A stretch of 64,000 bases of DNA, taken from NCBI GenBank assembly GCA_963691705.1, contig OY829541.1:18408564-18472563 (forward strand), given 5' to 3'. Shown one piece after another: positions 1-12,700 of this stretch. The stretch is from Viola odorata (lineage: Eukaryota > Streptophyta > Magnoliopsida > Malpighiales > Violaceae). Numbering within the stretch: position 1 is the stretch's first letter; every line of letters begins with the position of its first letter. The notes under the pieces were generated by a model, which saw only the letters and a list, made by a program, of their open reading frames with translations, searched no databases and was not told where the DNA came from. Position numbers and translations under genes: made by a program.

Positions 1-3000
1 CATGCCCAACGGCATGTCAAATTTCAATTTCAATTTCTAGACCATTCCCAACGGCATGTCAAATTTCAATTTCAATTTCTAGACCATGCCCGACGGCATG
101 TCAACTTTCAATTTCAATTTCTATACCATGCCCAGCGGCATGTCAAATTTCAATTTCTAGACCATGCCCGACGGCATGTCAACTTTCAATTTCAATTTCT
201 AAACCATGCCCAACGGCATGTCACATTCCAATATCTAATCCATGCCCAAACGTCATGTCAATTTCATAATTTCAATTTCTAAACCATGCCCAACGGCATG
301 TCAAATTTCAATTTCAATTTCTAGACCATGCCCAACGGCATGTCAAATTTCAATTTCAATTTCTAGACCATGCCCAACGGCATGTCAAATTTCAATTTCA
401 ATTTTTAGACCATGCCCAACGGCATGTCAAATTTCAATTTCAATTTCTAGACCATGCCCAATCGGCATGTCAAATTTCATAACTTCAATTTCTAAACCAT
501 GCCCAACGGCATATCAAATTTCAATTTCAATTTCTAGACCATGCCCAATCGGCATGTCAAATTTCATAACTTCAATTTCTAAACCATGCCCAACGGCATA
601 CCAAATTTCAATTTCAATTTCTAGACCATGCCCAACGGCATACCAAATTTCAATTTCACTTTCAATTTCTAGACCATGCCCAACGGCATGTCAAATTTCA
701 ATTTCAATTTCTAGACCATGCCCAACGGCATGTCACACTCCAATTTCTAATCCATGCCCAAATGGCATGTCAATTTCATAATTTCAATTTCTAAACCATG
801 CCTAATCGGCATGTCAAATTTCAATTTCTAATCCATGCCCAAACGGCATGTCAATTTCATAATTTCAATTTCTAAACCATGCCCAACGGCATGTCAACTT
901 TCAATTTCAATTTCTAGACCATGCCCAATCGGCATGTCAAATTTCATAACTTCAATTTCTAAACCATGCCCAACGGCATGTCAAATTTCAATTTCAATTT
1001 CTATACCATGCCCAGCGGCATGTCAAATTTCAATTTCTAATCCATGCCCAAACGGCATGTCAATTTCATAATTTCAATTTCTAAGCCATGCCCAACGGCA
1101 TGTCAAATTTCATTTTCAATTTCTAGACCATGCCCAACGGCATGTCAAATTTCAATTTCAATTTCTAGACCATGCCCAACGGCATGTCAAATTTCAATTT
1201 CAATTTTTAGACCATGCCCAACGGCATGTCAAATTTCAATTTCAATTTCTAGACCATGCCCAATCGGCATGTCAAATTTCATAACTTCAATTTCTAAACC
1301 ATGCCCAACGGCATATCAAATTTCAATTTCAATTTCTAGACCATGCCCAATCGGCATGTCAAATTTCATAACTTCAATTTCTAAACCATGCCCAACGGCA
1401 TACCAAATTTCACTTTCAATTTCTAGACCATGCCCAACGGAATGTCAAATTTCAATTTCAATTTCTAGACCATGCCCAACGGCATGTCACACTCCAATTT
1501 CTAATCCATGCCCAAATGGCATGTCAATTTCATAATTTCAATTTCTAAACCATGCCCAACGGCATATCAAATTTCAATTTCTAACCCATGCCCAAACGGA
1601 ATGTCAATTTCATAACTTCAATTTCTAAACCATGCCCAACGGCATGTCAAATTTCAATTTCAATTTCTATACCATGCCCAGCGGCATGTCAAATTTCAAT
1701 TTCTAATCCATGCCCAAACGGAATGTCAATTTCATAATTTCAATTTCTAAGCCATGCCCAACGGCATGTCAACTTTCAATTTCAATTTCTAGACCATGCC
1801 CAATCGGCATGTAAAATTTCATAACTTCAATTTCTAAACCACACCCAACGGCATGTCAAATTTCAATTTCAATTTCTAGACCATTCCCAACGGCATGTCA
1901 AATTTCAATTTCAATTTCTAGACCATGCCCAACGGCATGTCACATTCCAATTTCTAATCCATGCCCAAACGGCATGTCAATTTCATAATTTCAATTTCTA
2001 AACCATGCCTAATCGGCATGTCAAATTTCAATTTCTAATCCATGCCCAAACGGCATGTCAATTTCATAATTTCAATTTCTAAACCATGCCCTACGGCATG
2101 TCAACTTTCAATTTCAATTTCTAGACCATGCCCAATCGGCATGTCGAATTTCATAACTTGAATTTCTAAACCATGCCCAACGGCATGTCAAATTTCAATT
2201 TCAATTTCTAGACCATGACCAATCGGCATGTCAAATTTCATAACTTCAATTTCTAAACGATGCCCAACGGCATGTCAAATTTCAATTTCTAATCCATGCC
2301 CAAACGGCATGTCAATTGCATAATTTCAATTTCTAAGCCATGCCCAACGGCATGTCAACTTTCAATTTCAATTTCTAGACCATGCCCGACGGCATGTCAA
2401 CTTTCAATTTCAATTTCTAGACCATGCCCAATCGGCATGTCAAATTTCATAACTTCAATTTCTAAACCATGCCCAACGGCATGTCAAATTTCAATTTCAA
2501 TTTCTAGACCATGACCAATCGGCATGTCAAATTTCATAACTTCAATTTCTAAACGATGCCCAACGGCATGTCAAATTTCAATTTCTAATCCATGCCCAAA
2601 CGGCATGTCAATTGCATAATTTCAATTTCTAAGCCATGCCCAAACGGCATGTCAACTTTCAATTTCAATTTCTAGACCATGCCCGACGGCATGTCAACTT
2701 TCAATTTCAATTTCTAGACCATGCCCAATCGGCATGTCAAATTTCATAACTTCAATTTCTAAACCATGCCCAACGGCATGTCAAATTTCAATTTCAATTT
2801 CTAGACCATGACCAATCGGCATGTCAAATTTCATAACTTCAATTTCTAAACCATGCCCAACGGCATGTCAAATTTCAATTTCAATTTCTAGACCATGCCC
2901 AACGGCATGTCACATTCCAATTTCTAATCCATGCCCAAACGGCATGTCAATTTCATAATTTCATATTCTAAACCATGCCCAATCGGCATGTCAAATTTCA

Positions 3001-3269
3001 ATTTCTAATCCATGCCCAAACGGCATGTCAATTTCATAATTTCAATTTCTAAACCATGCCCAACGGCATGTCAACTTTCAATTTCAATTTCTAGACCATG
3101 ACCAATCGGCATGTCAAATTTCATAACTTCAATTTCTAAACAATGCCCAACGGCATGTCAAATTTCAATTTCAATTTTTAGACCATGACCAATCGGCATG
3201 TAAAATTTCATAACTTCAATTTCTAAACCATGCCCAACGGCATGTCAAATTTCAATTTCAATTTCTAGA
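1..3269 (+). repeat. Left part of ~9.77-kb repeat, copy 1
   Basis: Positions 1-3269 match 9773-13041 at a constant 9,772-bp offset. Markers that repeat at this offset include the unit starts at 242, 835, 1044 and 2296 (matching 10014, 10607, 10816, 12068), the 48-bp monomer at 626, and the TCAATTGCATAA class C monomers. Small differences exist, for example CCATTCCC near 44 against CCATGCCC in the second copy. The match begins at base 1, so the repeat may start outside the window. Confidence 0.88.
626..673 (+). repeat. 48-bp monomer with extra hexamer
   Basis: Head CCATGCCCAACGGCATACCA, then AATTTC AATTTC ACTTTC AATTTC TAGA: one hexamer longer than class A. The same 48-bp form is at 10398-10445, exactly 9,772 bp downstream. 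Elsewhere the CATACC monomers are 42 bp with a single ACTTTC. With the 36-bp classes this shows monomer length changing in 6-bp steps, as expected for slippage in the AATTTC tail. Confidence 0.88.
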
Positions 3270-3925
3270 CCATGCTCTACGGCATGTCACATTCCAATTT
3301 GTAATCCATGCCCAAACGGCATGTCAATTTCATAATTTCAATTTCTAAACCATGCCCAACGGCATGTCACATTCCAATATCTAATCCATGCCCAAACGGC
3401 ATGTCAATTTCATAATTTCAATTTCTAAACCATGCCCAACGGCATGTCAAATTTCATTTTCAATTTCTAGACCATGCCCAACGGCATGTCAAATTTCAAT
3501 TTCAATTTCTAGACCATGCCCAACGGCATGTCAAATTTCAATTTCAATTTTTAGACCATGCCCAACGGCATGTCAAATTTCAATTTCAATTTCTAGACCA
3601 TGCTCTACGGCATGTCACATTCCAATTTGTAATCCATGCCCAAACGGCATGTCAATTTCATAATTTCAATTTCTAAACCATGCCCAACGGCATGTCACAT
3701 TCCAATATCTAATCCATGCCCAAACGGCATGTCAATTTCATAATTTCAATTTCTAAACCATGCCCAACGGCATGTCAAATTTCATTTTCAATTTCTAGAC
3801 CATGCCCAACGGCATGTCAAATTTCAATTTCAATTTGTAGACCCTGCCCAACGGCATGTCAAATTTCAATTTCAATTTTTAGACCATGCCCAACGGCATG
3901 TCAAATTTCAATTTCAATTTCTAGA
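3270..3925 (+). repeat. Local 328-bp tandem duplication (2 copies)
   Basis: Copies 3270-3597 and 3598-3925 share the CCATGCTCTACGG head, the TTTGTAATCC tail, the CCAATATCTAATCC monomer (3374 and 3702) and a class A run. The second 9.77-kb copy has only one version, so the offset between the large copies changes here from 9,772 to 9,444 bp. This is one extra 328-bp block in copy 1 or one lost from copy 2. Confidence 0.88.
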
Positions 3926-5929
3926 CCATGCCCAATCGGCATGTCAAATTTCATAACTTCAATTTCTAAACCATGCCCAACGGCATATCAAATTTCAATT
4001 TCAATTTCAAGACCATGCCCAATCGGCATGTCAAATTTCATAACTTCAATTTCTAAACCATGCCCAACGGCATACCAAATTTCACTTTCAATTTCTAGAC
4101 CATGCCCAACGGCATGTCAAAATTCAATTTCAATTTCTAGACCATGCCCAACGGCATGTCACACTCCAATTTCTAATCCATGCCCAAATGGCATGTCAAT
4201 TTCATAATTTCAATTTCTAAACCATGCCTAATCGGCATGTCAAATTTCAATTTCTAATCCATGCCCAAACGGCATGTCAATTTCATAATTTCAATTTCTA
4301 AACCATGCCCAACAGCATGTCAACTTTCAATTTCAATTTCTAGACCATGCCCAATCGGCATGTCAAATTTCATAACTTCAATTTCTAAACCATGCCCAAC
4401 GGCATGTCAAATTTCAATTTCAATTTCAATACCATGCCCAGCGGCATGTCAAATTTCAATTTCTAATCCAAGCCCAAACGGCATGTCAATTTCATAATTT
4501 CAATTTCTAAGCCATGCCCAACGGCATGTCAACTTTCAATTTCAATTTCTAGACCATGCCCAATCGGCATGTAAAATTTCATAACTTCAATTTCTAAACC
4601 ATACCCAACGGCATGTCAAATTTCAATTTCAATTTCTAGACCATGCCCAACGGCATGTCAAATTTCAATTTCAATTTCTAGACCATGCCCAACGGCATGT
4701 CACATTCCAATTTCTAATCCATGCCCAAACGGCATGTCAATTTCATAATTTCAATTTCTAAACCATGCCTAATCGGCATGTCAAATTTCAATTTCTAATC
4801 CATGCCCAAACGGCATGTCAATTTCATAATTTCAATTTCTAAACCATGCCCTACGGCATGTCAACTTTCAATTTCAATTTCTAGACCATGCCCAATCGGC
4901 ATGTCGAATTTCATAACTTGAATTTCTAAACCATGCCCAGCGGCATGTCAAATTTCAATTTCAATTTCTAGACCATGACCAATCGGCATGTCAAATTTCA
5001 TAACTTCAATTTCTAAACGATGCCCAACGGCATGTCAAATTTCAATTTCTAATCCATGCCCAAACGGCATGTCAATTTCATAATTTCAATTTCTAAGCCA
5101 TGCCCAACGGCATGTCAACTTTCAATTTCAATTTCTAGACCATGCCCAATCGGCATGTCAAATTTCATAACTTCAATTTCTAAACCATGCCCAACGGCAT
5201 GTCAAATTTCAATTTCAATTTCTAGACCATGCCCAACGGCATGTCACATTCCAATTTCTAATCCATGCCCAAACGGCATGTCAATTTCATAATTTCAATT
5301 TCTAAACCAAGCCTAATCGGCATGTCAAATTTCAATTTCTAATCCATGCCCAAACGGCATGTCAATTTCATAATTTCAATTTCTAAACCATGCCCTACGG
5401 CATGTCAACTTTCAATTTCAATTTCTAGACCATGCCCAATCGGCATGTAAAATTTCATAACTTCAATTTCTAAACCATACCCAACGGCATGTCAAATTTC
5501 AATTTCAATTTCTAGACCATTCCCAACGGCATGTCAAATTTCAATTTCAATTTCTAGACCATGCCCAACGGCATGTCACATTCCAATTTCTAATCCATGC
5601 CCAAACGGCATGTCAATTTCATAATTTCAATTTCTAAACCATGCCTAATCGGCATGTCAAATTTCAATTTCTAATCCATGCCCAAACGGCATGTCAATTT
5701 CATAATTTCAATTTCTAAACCATGCCTTACGGCATGTCAACTTTCAATTTCAATTTCTAGACTATGCCCAATCGGCATGTCGAATTTCATAACTTGAATT
5801 TCTAAACCATGCCCGACGGCATCTCAACTTTCAATTTCAATTTCTAGACCATGACCAATCGGCATGTCAAATTTCATAACTTCAATTTCTAAACGATGCC
5901 CAACGGCATGTCAAATTTCAATTTCTAAT
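3926..5929 (+). repeat. HOR segment with 795- and 876-bp units
   Basis: After a 545-bp lead-in (3714-4258) it contains a 795-bp unit (4259-5053) and an 876-bp unit (5054-5929). It matches 13370-15373 at offset 9,444, and the same order recurs at 16965-18635. The 795-bp unit has an AACAGC head near 4311 and a CCAAGCCC class C head near 4468. These markers recur in the other copies. Confidence 0.87.
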
Positions 5930-8900
5930 CCATGCCCAAACGGCATGTCAATTTCATAATTTCATTTTCTAAGCCATGCCCAAAGGCATGTCAACTTTCA
6001 ATTTCAATTTCTAGACCATGCTCAATCGGCATGTCAAATTTCATAACTTCAATTTCTAAACCATGCCCAACGGCATGTCAAATTTCAATTTCAATTTCTA
6101 TACCATGCCCAGCGGCATGTCAAATTTCAATTTCTAATCCATGCCCAAACGGCATGTCAATTTCATAATTTCAATTTCTAAGCCATGCCCAACGGCATGT
6201 CAACTTTCAATTTCAATTTCTAGACCATGCCCAATCGGCATGTAAAATTTCATAACTTCAATTTCTAAACCATACGCAACGGCATGTCAAATTTCAATTT
6301 CAATTTCTAGACCATGCCCAACGGCATGTCAAATTTCAATTTCAATTTCTAGACCATGCCCAACGGCATGTCACATTCCAATTTCTAATCCATGCCCAAA
6401 CGGCATGTCAATTTCATAATTTCAATTTCTAAACCATGCCTAATCGGCATGTCAAATTTCAATTTCTAATCCATGCCCAAACGGCATGTCAATTTCATAA
6501 TTTCAATTTCTAAACCATGCCCTACGGCATGTCAACTTTCAATTTCAATTTCTAGACCATGCCCAATCGGCATGTCGAATTTCATAACTTGAATTTCTAA
6601 ACCATGCCCAACGGCATGTCAAATTTCAATTTCAATTTCTAGACCATGACCAATCGGCATGTCAAATTTCATAACTTCAATTTCTAAACGATGCCCAACG
6701 GCATGTCAAATTTCAATTTCTAATCCATGCCCAAACGGCATGTCAAATTTCAATTTCAATTTCTAGACCATGCCCGACGGCATGTCAACTTTCAATTTCA
6801 ATTTCTAGACCATGCCCAATCGGCATGTCAAATTTCATAACTTCAATTTCTAAACCATGCCCAACGGCATGTCAAATTTCAATTTCAATTTCTAGACCAT
6901 GACCAATCGGCATGTCAAATTTCATAACTTCAATTTCTAAACGATGCCCAACGGCATGTCAAATTTCAATTTCTAATCCATGCCCAAACGGCATGTCAAA
7001 TTTCATAACTTCAATTTCAAGACCATGCCCAACGGCATGACAAATTTCAATTTCAATTTCTACACCATGCCCAACGGCATTTCAAATTCCAATTTCTAAT
7101 CCATGCCCAAACGGCATGTCAATTTCATAATTTCAATCTCTAAACCATGCCCAATCGGCATGTCAAATTTCAATTTCTAATCCATGCCCAAACGGCATGT
7201 CAATTTCATAATTTCAATTTCTAAACCATGCCCAACGGCATGTCAACTTTCAATTTCAATTTCTAGACCATGACCAATCGCCATGTCAAATTTCATAACT
7301 TCAATTTCTAAACCATGCCCAACGGCATGTCAAATTTCAATTTCAATTTTTAGACCATGACCAATCGGCATGTAAAATTTCATAACTTCAATTTCTAAAC
7401 CATGCCCAACGGGATGTCAAATTTCAATTTCAATTTCTAGACCATGCCCAACGGCATGTCACATTCCAATTTCTAATCCATGCCCAAACGGCATGTCAAT
7501 TTCATAATTTCAATTTCTAAGCCATGCCCAACGGCATGTCAACTTTCAATTTCAATTTCTAGACCATGCCCGACGGCATGTCAACTTTCAATTTCAATTT
7601 CTAGACCATGCCCAACGGCATGTCAACTTTCAATTTCAATTTCTAATCCATGCCCCAACGGCATGTCAAATTTCAATTTCAATTTCTATACCATGCCCAG
7701 CGGCATGTCAAATTTCAATTTCTAATCCATGCCCAAACGGAATGTCAATTTCATAATTTCAATTTCTAAGCCATGCCCAACGGCATGTCAACTTTCAATT
7801 TCAATTTCTAGACCATGCCCAATCGGCATGTAAAATTTCATAACTTCAATTTCTAAACCACACCCAACGGCATGTCAAATTTCAATTTCAATTTCTAGAC
7901 CATTCCCAACGGTATGTCAAATTTCAATTTCAATTTCTAGACCATTACAAATCGGCATGTCAAATTTCACAACTTCAATTTCTAAACGATGCCCAACGGC
8001 ATGTCAAATTTCAATTTCTAATCCATGCCCAAACGGCATGTCAATTTCATAATTTCAATTTCTAAGCCATGCCCAAAGGCATGTCAACTTTCAATTTCAA
8101 TTTCTAGACCATGCTCAATCGGCATGTCAAATTTCATAACTTCAATTTCTAAACCATGCCCAACGGCATGTCAAATTTCAATTTCAATTTCTATACCATG
8201 CCCAGCGGCATGTCAAATTTCAATTTCTAATCCATGCCCAAACGGCATGTCAATTTCATAATTTCAATTTCTAAGCCATGCCCAACGGCATGTCAACTTT
8301 CAATTTCAATTTCTAGACCATGCCCAATCGGCATGTAAAATTTCATAACTTCAATTTCTAAACCATACGCAACGGCATGTCAAATTTCAATTTCAATTTC
8401 TAGACCATGCCCAACGGCATGTCAAATTTCAATTTCAATTTCTAGACCATGCCCAACGGCATGTCACATTCCAATTTCTAATCCATGCCCAAACGGCATG
8501 TCAATTTCATAATTTCAATTTCTAAACCATGCCTAATCGGCATGTCAAATTTCAATTTCTAATCCATGCCCAAACGGCATGTCAATTTCATAATTTCAAT
8601 TTCTAAACCATGCCCTACGGCATGTCAACTTTCAATTTCAATTTCTAGACCATGCCCAATCGGCATGTCGAATTTCATAACTTGAATTTCTAAACCATGC
8701 CCAACGGCATGTCAAATTTCAATTTCAATTTCTAGACCATGACCAATCGGCATGTCAAATTTCATAACTTCAATTTCTAAACGATGCCCAACGGCATGTC
8801 AAATTTCAATTTCTAATCCATGCCCAAACGGCATGTCAAATTTCAATTTCAATTTCTAGACCATGCCCGACGGCATGTCAACTTTCAATTTCAATTTCTA

Positions 8901-9365
8901 GACCATGCCCAATCGGCATGTCAAATTTCATAACTTCAATTTCTAAACCATGCCCAACGGCATGTCAAATTTCAATTTCAATTTCTAGACCATGACCAAT
9001 CGGCATGTCAAATTTCATAACTTCAATTTCTAAACGATGCCCAACGGTATGTCAAATTTCAATTTCTAATCCATGCCCAAACGGCATGTCAAATTTCATA
9101 ACTTCAATTTCAAGACCATGCCCAACGGCATGACAAATTTCAATTTCAATTTCTACACCATGCCCAACGGCATGTCAAATTCCAATTTCTAATCCATGCC
9201 CAAACGGCATGTCAATTTCATAATTTCAATTTCTAAACCATGCCCAATCGGCATGTCAAATTTCAATTTCTAATCCATGCCCAAACGGCATGTCAATTTC
9301 ATAATTTCAATTTCTAAACCATGCCCAACGGCATGTCAACTTTCAATTTCAATTTCTAGACCATG
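5930..9365 (+). repeat. 2,093-bp tandem duplication (one full, one partial copy)
   Basis: Units starting at 5930 and 8023 are 2,093 bp apart. Both carry CCCAAAGGC, CTCAATCGG, CCATACGC and, later, the rare CATAACTTCAATTTCAAGA / GGCATGACAAA / TCTACACC series (CATGAC at 7036 and 9129, again 2,093 bp apart). The second copy then lacks one B+A pair (87 bp), so its right end is shorter. The 9.77-kb copy starting at 9773 does not contain this duplication. The right boundary is approximate. Confidence 0.83.
7648..7690 (+). repeat. Odd 43-bp monomer at a hybrid junction
   Basis: Head CCATGCCCCAACGG has one extra C, and the monomer before it ends TAAT although it otherwise looks like class A', which normally ends TAGA. 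The likely origin is a crossover between a class C head (CCCAAACGG) and an A head plus a one-base change, at the border between the 445-bp segment starting near 7036 and a CCCAGCGG block. It is the only CCCC head I noticed in the window. Confidence 0.75.
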
Positions 9366-9772
9366 ACCAATCGGCATGTAAAATTTCATAACTTCAATTT
9401 CTAAACCATGCCCAACGGGTTGTCAAATTTCAATTTCAATTTCTAGACCATGCCCAACGGCATGTCACATTCCAATTTCTAATCCATGCCCAAACGGCAT
9501 GTCAATTTCATAATTTCAATTTCTAAGCCATGCCCAACGGCATGTCAACTTTCAATTTCAATTTCTAGACCATGCCCGACGGCATGTCAACTTTCAATTT
9601 CAATTTCTAGACCATGCCCAACGACATGTCACATTCCAATTTCTAATCCATGCCCAAACGGCATGTCAATTTCATAATTTCAATTTCTAAACCATGCCCA
9701 ACGGCATGTCACATTCCAATATCTAATCCATGCCCAAGCGGCATGTCAATTTCATAATTTCAATTTCTAAAC
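9366..9772 (+). repeat. Right end of copy 1 of the 9.77-kb repeat
   Basis: Contains class B3, A (with CGGGTTG), D, C, two A' and a CAACGACATG class D monomer, then C, a CCAATATC monomer and a CCCAAGCGG class C monomer near 9728. The same order, with few differences, is found at 63093-63499, which places the end of the window in this register. Confidence 0.78.
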
Positions 9773-12700
9773 CATGCCCAACGGCATGTCAAATTTCAAT
9801 TTCAATTTCTAGACCATGCCCAACGGCATGTCAAATTTCAATTTCAATTTCTAGACCATGCCCGACGGCATGTCAACTTTCAATTTCAATTTCTATACCA
9901 TGCCCAGCGGCATGTCAAATTTCAATTTCTAGACCATGCCCGACGGCATGTCAACTTTCAATTTCAATTTCTAAACCATGCCCAACGGCATGTCACATTC
10001 CAATATCTAATCCATGCCCAAACGGCATGTCAATTTCATAATTTCAATTTCTAAACCATGCCCAACGGCATGTCAAATTTCAATTTCAATTTCTAGACCA
10101 TGCCCAACGGCATGTCAAATTTCAATTTCAATTTCTAGACCATGCCCAACGGCATGTCAAATTTCAATTTCAATTTTTAGACCATGCCCAACGGCATGTC
10201 AAATTTCAATTTCAATTTCTAGACCATGCCCAATCGGCATGTCAAATTTCATAACTTAAATTTCTAAACCATGCCCAACGGCATATCAAATTTCAATTTC
10301 AATTTCTAGACCATGCCCAATCGGCATGTCAAATTTCATAACTTCAATTTCTAAACCATGCCCAACGGCATACCAAATTTCAATTTCAATTTCTAGACCA
10401 TGCCCAACGGCATACCAAATTTCAATTTCACTTTCAATTTCTAGACAATGCCCAACGGCATGTCAAATTTCAATTTCAATTTCTAGACCATGCCCAACGG
10501 CATGTCACACTCCAATTTCTAATCCATGCCCAAATGGCATGTCAATTTCATAATTTCAATTTCTAAACCATGCCTAATCGGCATGTCAAATTTCAATTTC
10601 TAATCCATGCCCAAACGGCATGTCAATTTCATAATTTCAATTTCTAAACCATGCCCAACGGCATGTCAACTTTCAATTTCAATTTCTAGACCATGCCCAA
10701 TCGGCATGTCAAATTTCATAACTTCAATTTCTAAACCATGCCCAACGGCATGTCAAATTTCAATTTCAATTTCTATACCATGCCCAGCGGCATGTCAAAT
10801 TTCAATTTCTAATCCATGCCCAAACGGCATGTCAATTTCATAATTTCAATTTCTAAGCCATGCCCAACGGCATGTCAAATTTCATTTTCAATTTCTAGAC
10901 CATGCCCAACGGCATGTCAAATTTCAATTTCAATTTCTAGACCATGCCCAACGGCATGTCAAATTTCAATTTCAATTTTTAGACCATGCCCAACGGCATG
11001 TCAAATTTCAATTTCAATTTCTAGACCATGCCCAATCGGCATGTCAAATTTCATAACTTCAATTTCTAAACCATGCCCAACGGCATATCAAATTTCAATT
11101 TCAATTTCTAGACCATGCCCAATCGGCATGTCAAATTTCATAACTTCAATTTCTAAACCATGCCCAACGGCATACCAAATTTCACTTTCAATTTCTAGAC
11201 CATGCCCAACGGAATGTCAAATTTCAATTTCAATTTCTAGACCATGCCCAACGGCATGTCACACTCCAATTTCTAATCCATGCCCAAATGGCATGTCAAT
11301 TTCATAATTTCAATTTCTAAACCATGCCCAACGGCATATCAAATTTCAATTTCTAATCCATGCCCAAACGGAATGTCAATTTCATAACTTCAATTTCTAA
11401 ACCATGCCCAACGGCATGTCAAATTTCAATTTCAATTTCTATACCATGCCCAGCGGCATGTCAAATTTCAATTTCTAATCCAAGCCCAAACGGAATGTCA
11501 ATTTCATAATTTCAATTTCTAAGCCATGCCCAACGGCATGTCAACTTTCAATTTCAATTTCTAGACCATGCCCAATCGGCATGTAAAATTTCATAACTTC
11601 AATTTCTAAACCACACCCAACGGCATGTCAAATTTCAATTTCAATTTCTAGACCATTCCCAACGGTATGTCAAATTTCAATTTCAATTTCTAGACCATGC
11701 CCAACGGCATGTCACATTCCAATTTCTAATCCATGCCCAAACGGCATGTCAATTTCATAATTTCAATTTCTAAACCATGCCTAATCGGCATGTCAAATTT
11801 CAATTTCTAATCCATGCCCAAACGGCATGTCAATTTCATAATTTCAATTTCTAAACCATGCCCTACGGCATGTCAACTTTCAATTTCAATTTCTAGACCA
11901 TGCCCAATCGGCATGTCGAATTTCATAACTTGAATTTCTAAACCATGCCCAACGGCATGTCAAATTTCAATTTCAATTTCTAGACCATGACCAATCGGCA
12001 TGTCAAATTTCATAACTTCAATTTCTAAACGATGCCCAACGGCATGTCAAATTTCAATTTCTAATCCATGCCCAAACGGCATGTCAATTGCATAATTTCA
12101 ATTTCTAAGCCATGCCCAACGGCATGTCAACTTTCAATTTCAATTTCTAGACCATGCCCGACGGCATGTCAACTTTCAATTTCAATTTCTAGACCATGCC
12201 CAATCGGCATGTCAAATTTCATAACTTCAATTTCTAAACCATGCCCAACGGCATGTCAAATTTCAATTTCAATTTCTAGACCATGACCAATCGGCATGTC
12301 AAATTTCATAACTTCAATTTCTAAACGATGCCCAACGGCATGTCAAATTTCAATTTCTAATCCATGCCCAAACGGCATGTCAATTGCATAATTTCAATTT
12401 CTAAGCCATGCCCAAACGGCATGTCAACTTTCAATTTCAATTTCTAGACCATGCCCGACGGCATGTCAACTTTCAATTTCAATTTCTAGACCATGCCCAA
12501 TCGGCATGTCAAATTTCATAACTTCAATTTCTAAACCATGCCCAACGGCATGTCAAATTTCAATTTCAATTTCTAGACCATGACCAATCGGCATGTCAAA
12601 TTTCTTAACTTCAATTTCTAAACCATGCCCAACGGCATGTCAAATTTCAATTTCAATTTCTAGACCATGCCCAACGGCATGTCACATTCCAATTTCTAAT

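Noticed and set aside
242..781. Longest + strand open reading frame (179 codons) and about 80 others with a 14-residue repeat
   Set aside because: They follow from monomer lengths divisible by three and from stop-codon placement. They start and end inside the same monomer types, overlap one another, change with each monomer gain or loss, and have no recognisable domain, promoter or unique sequence.
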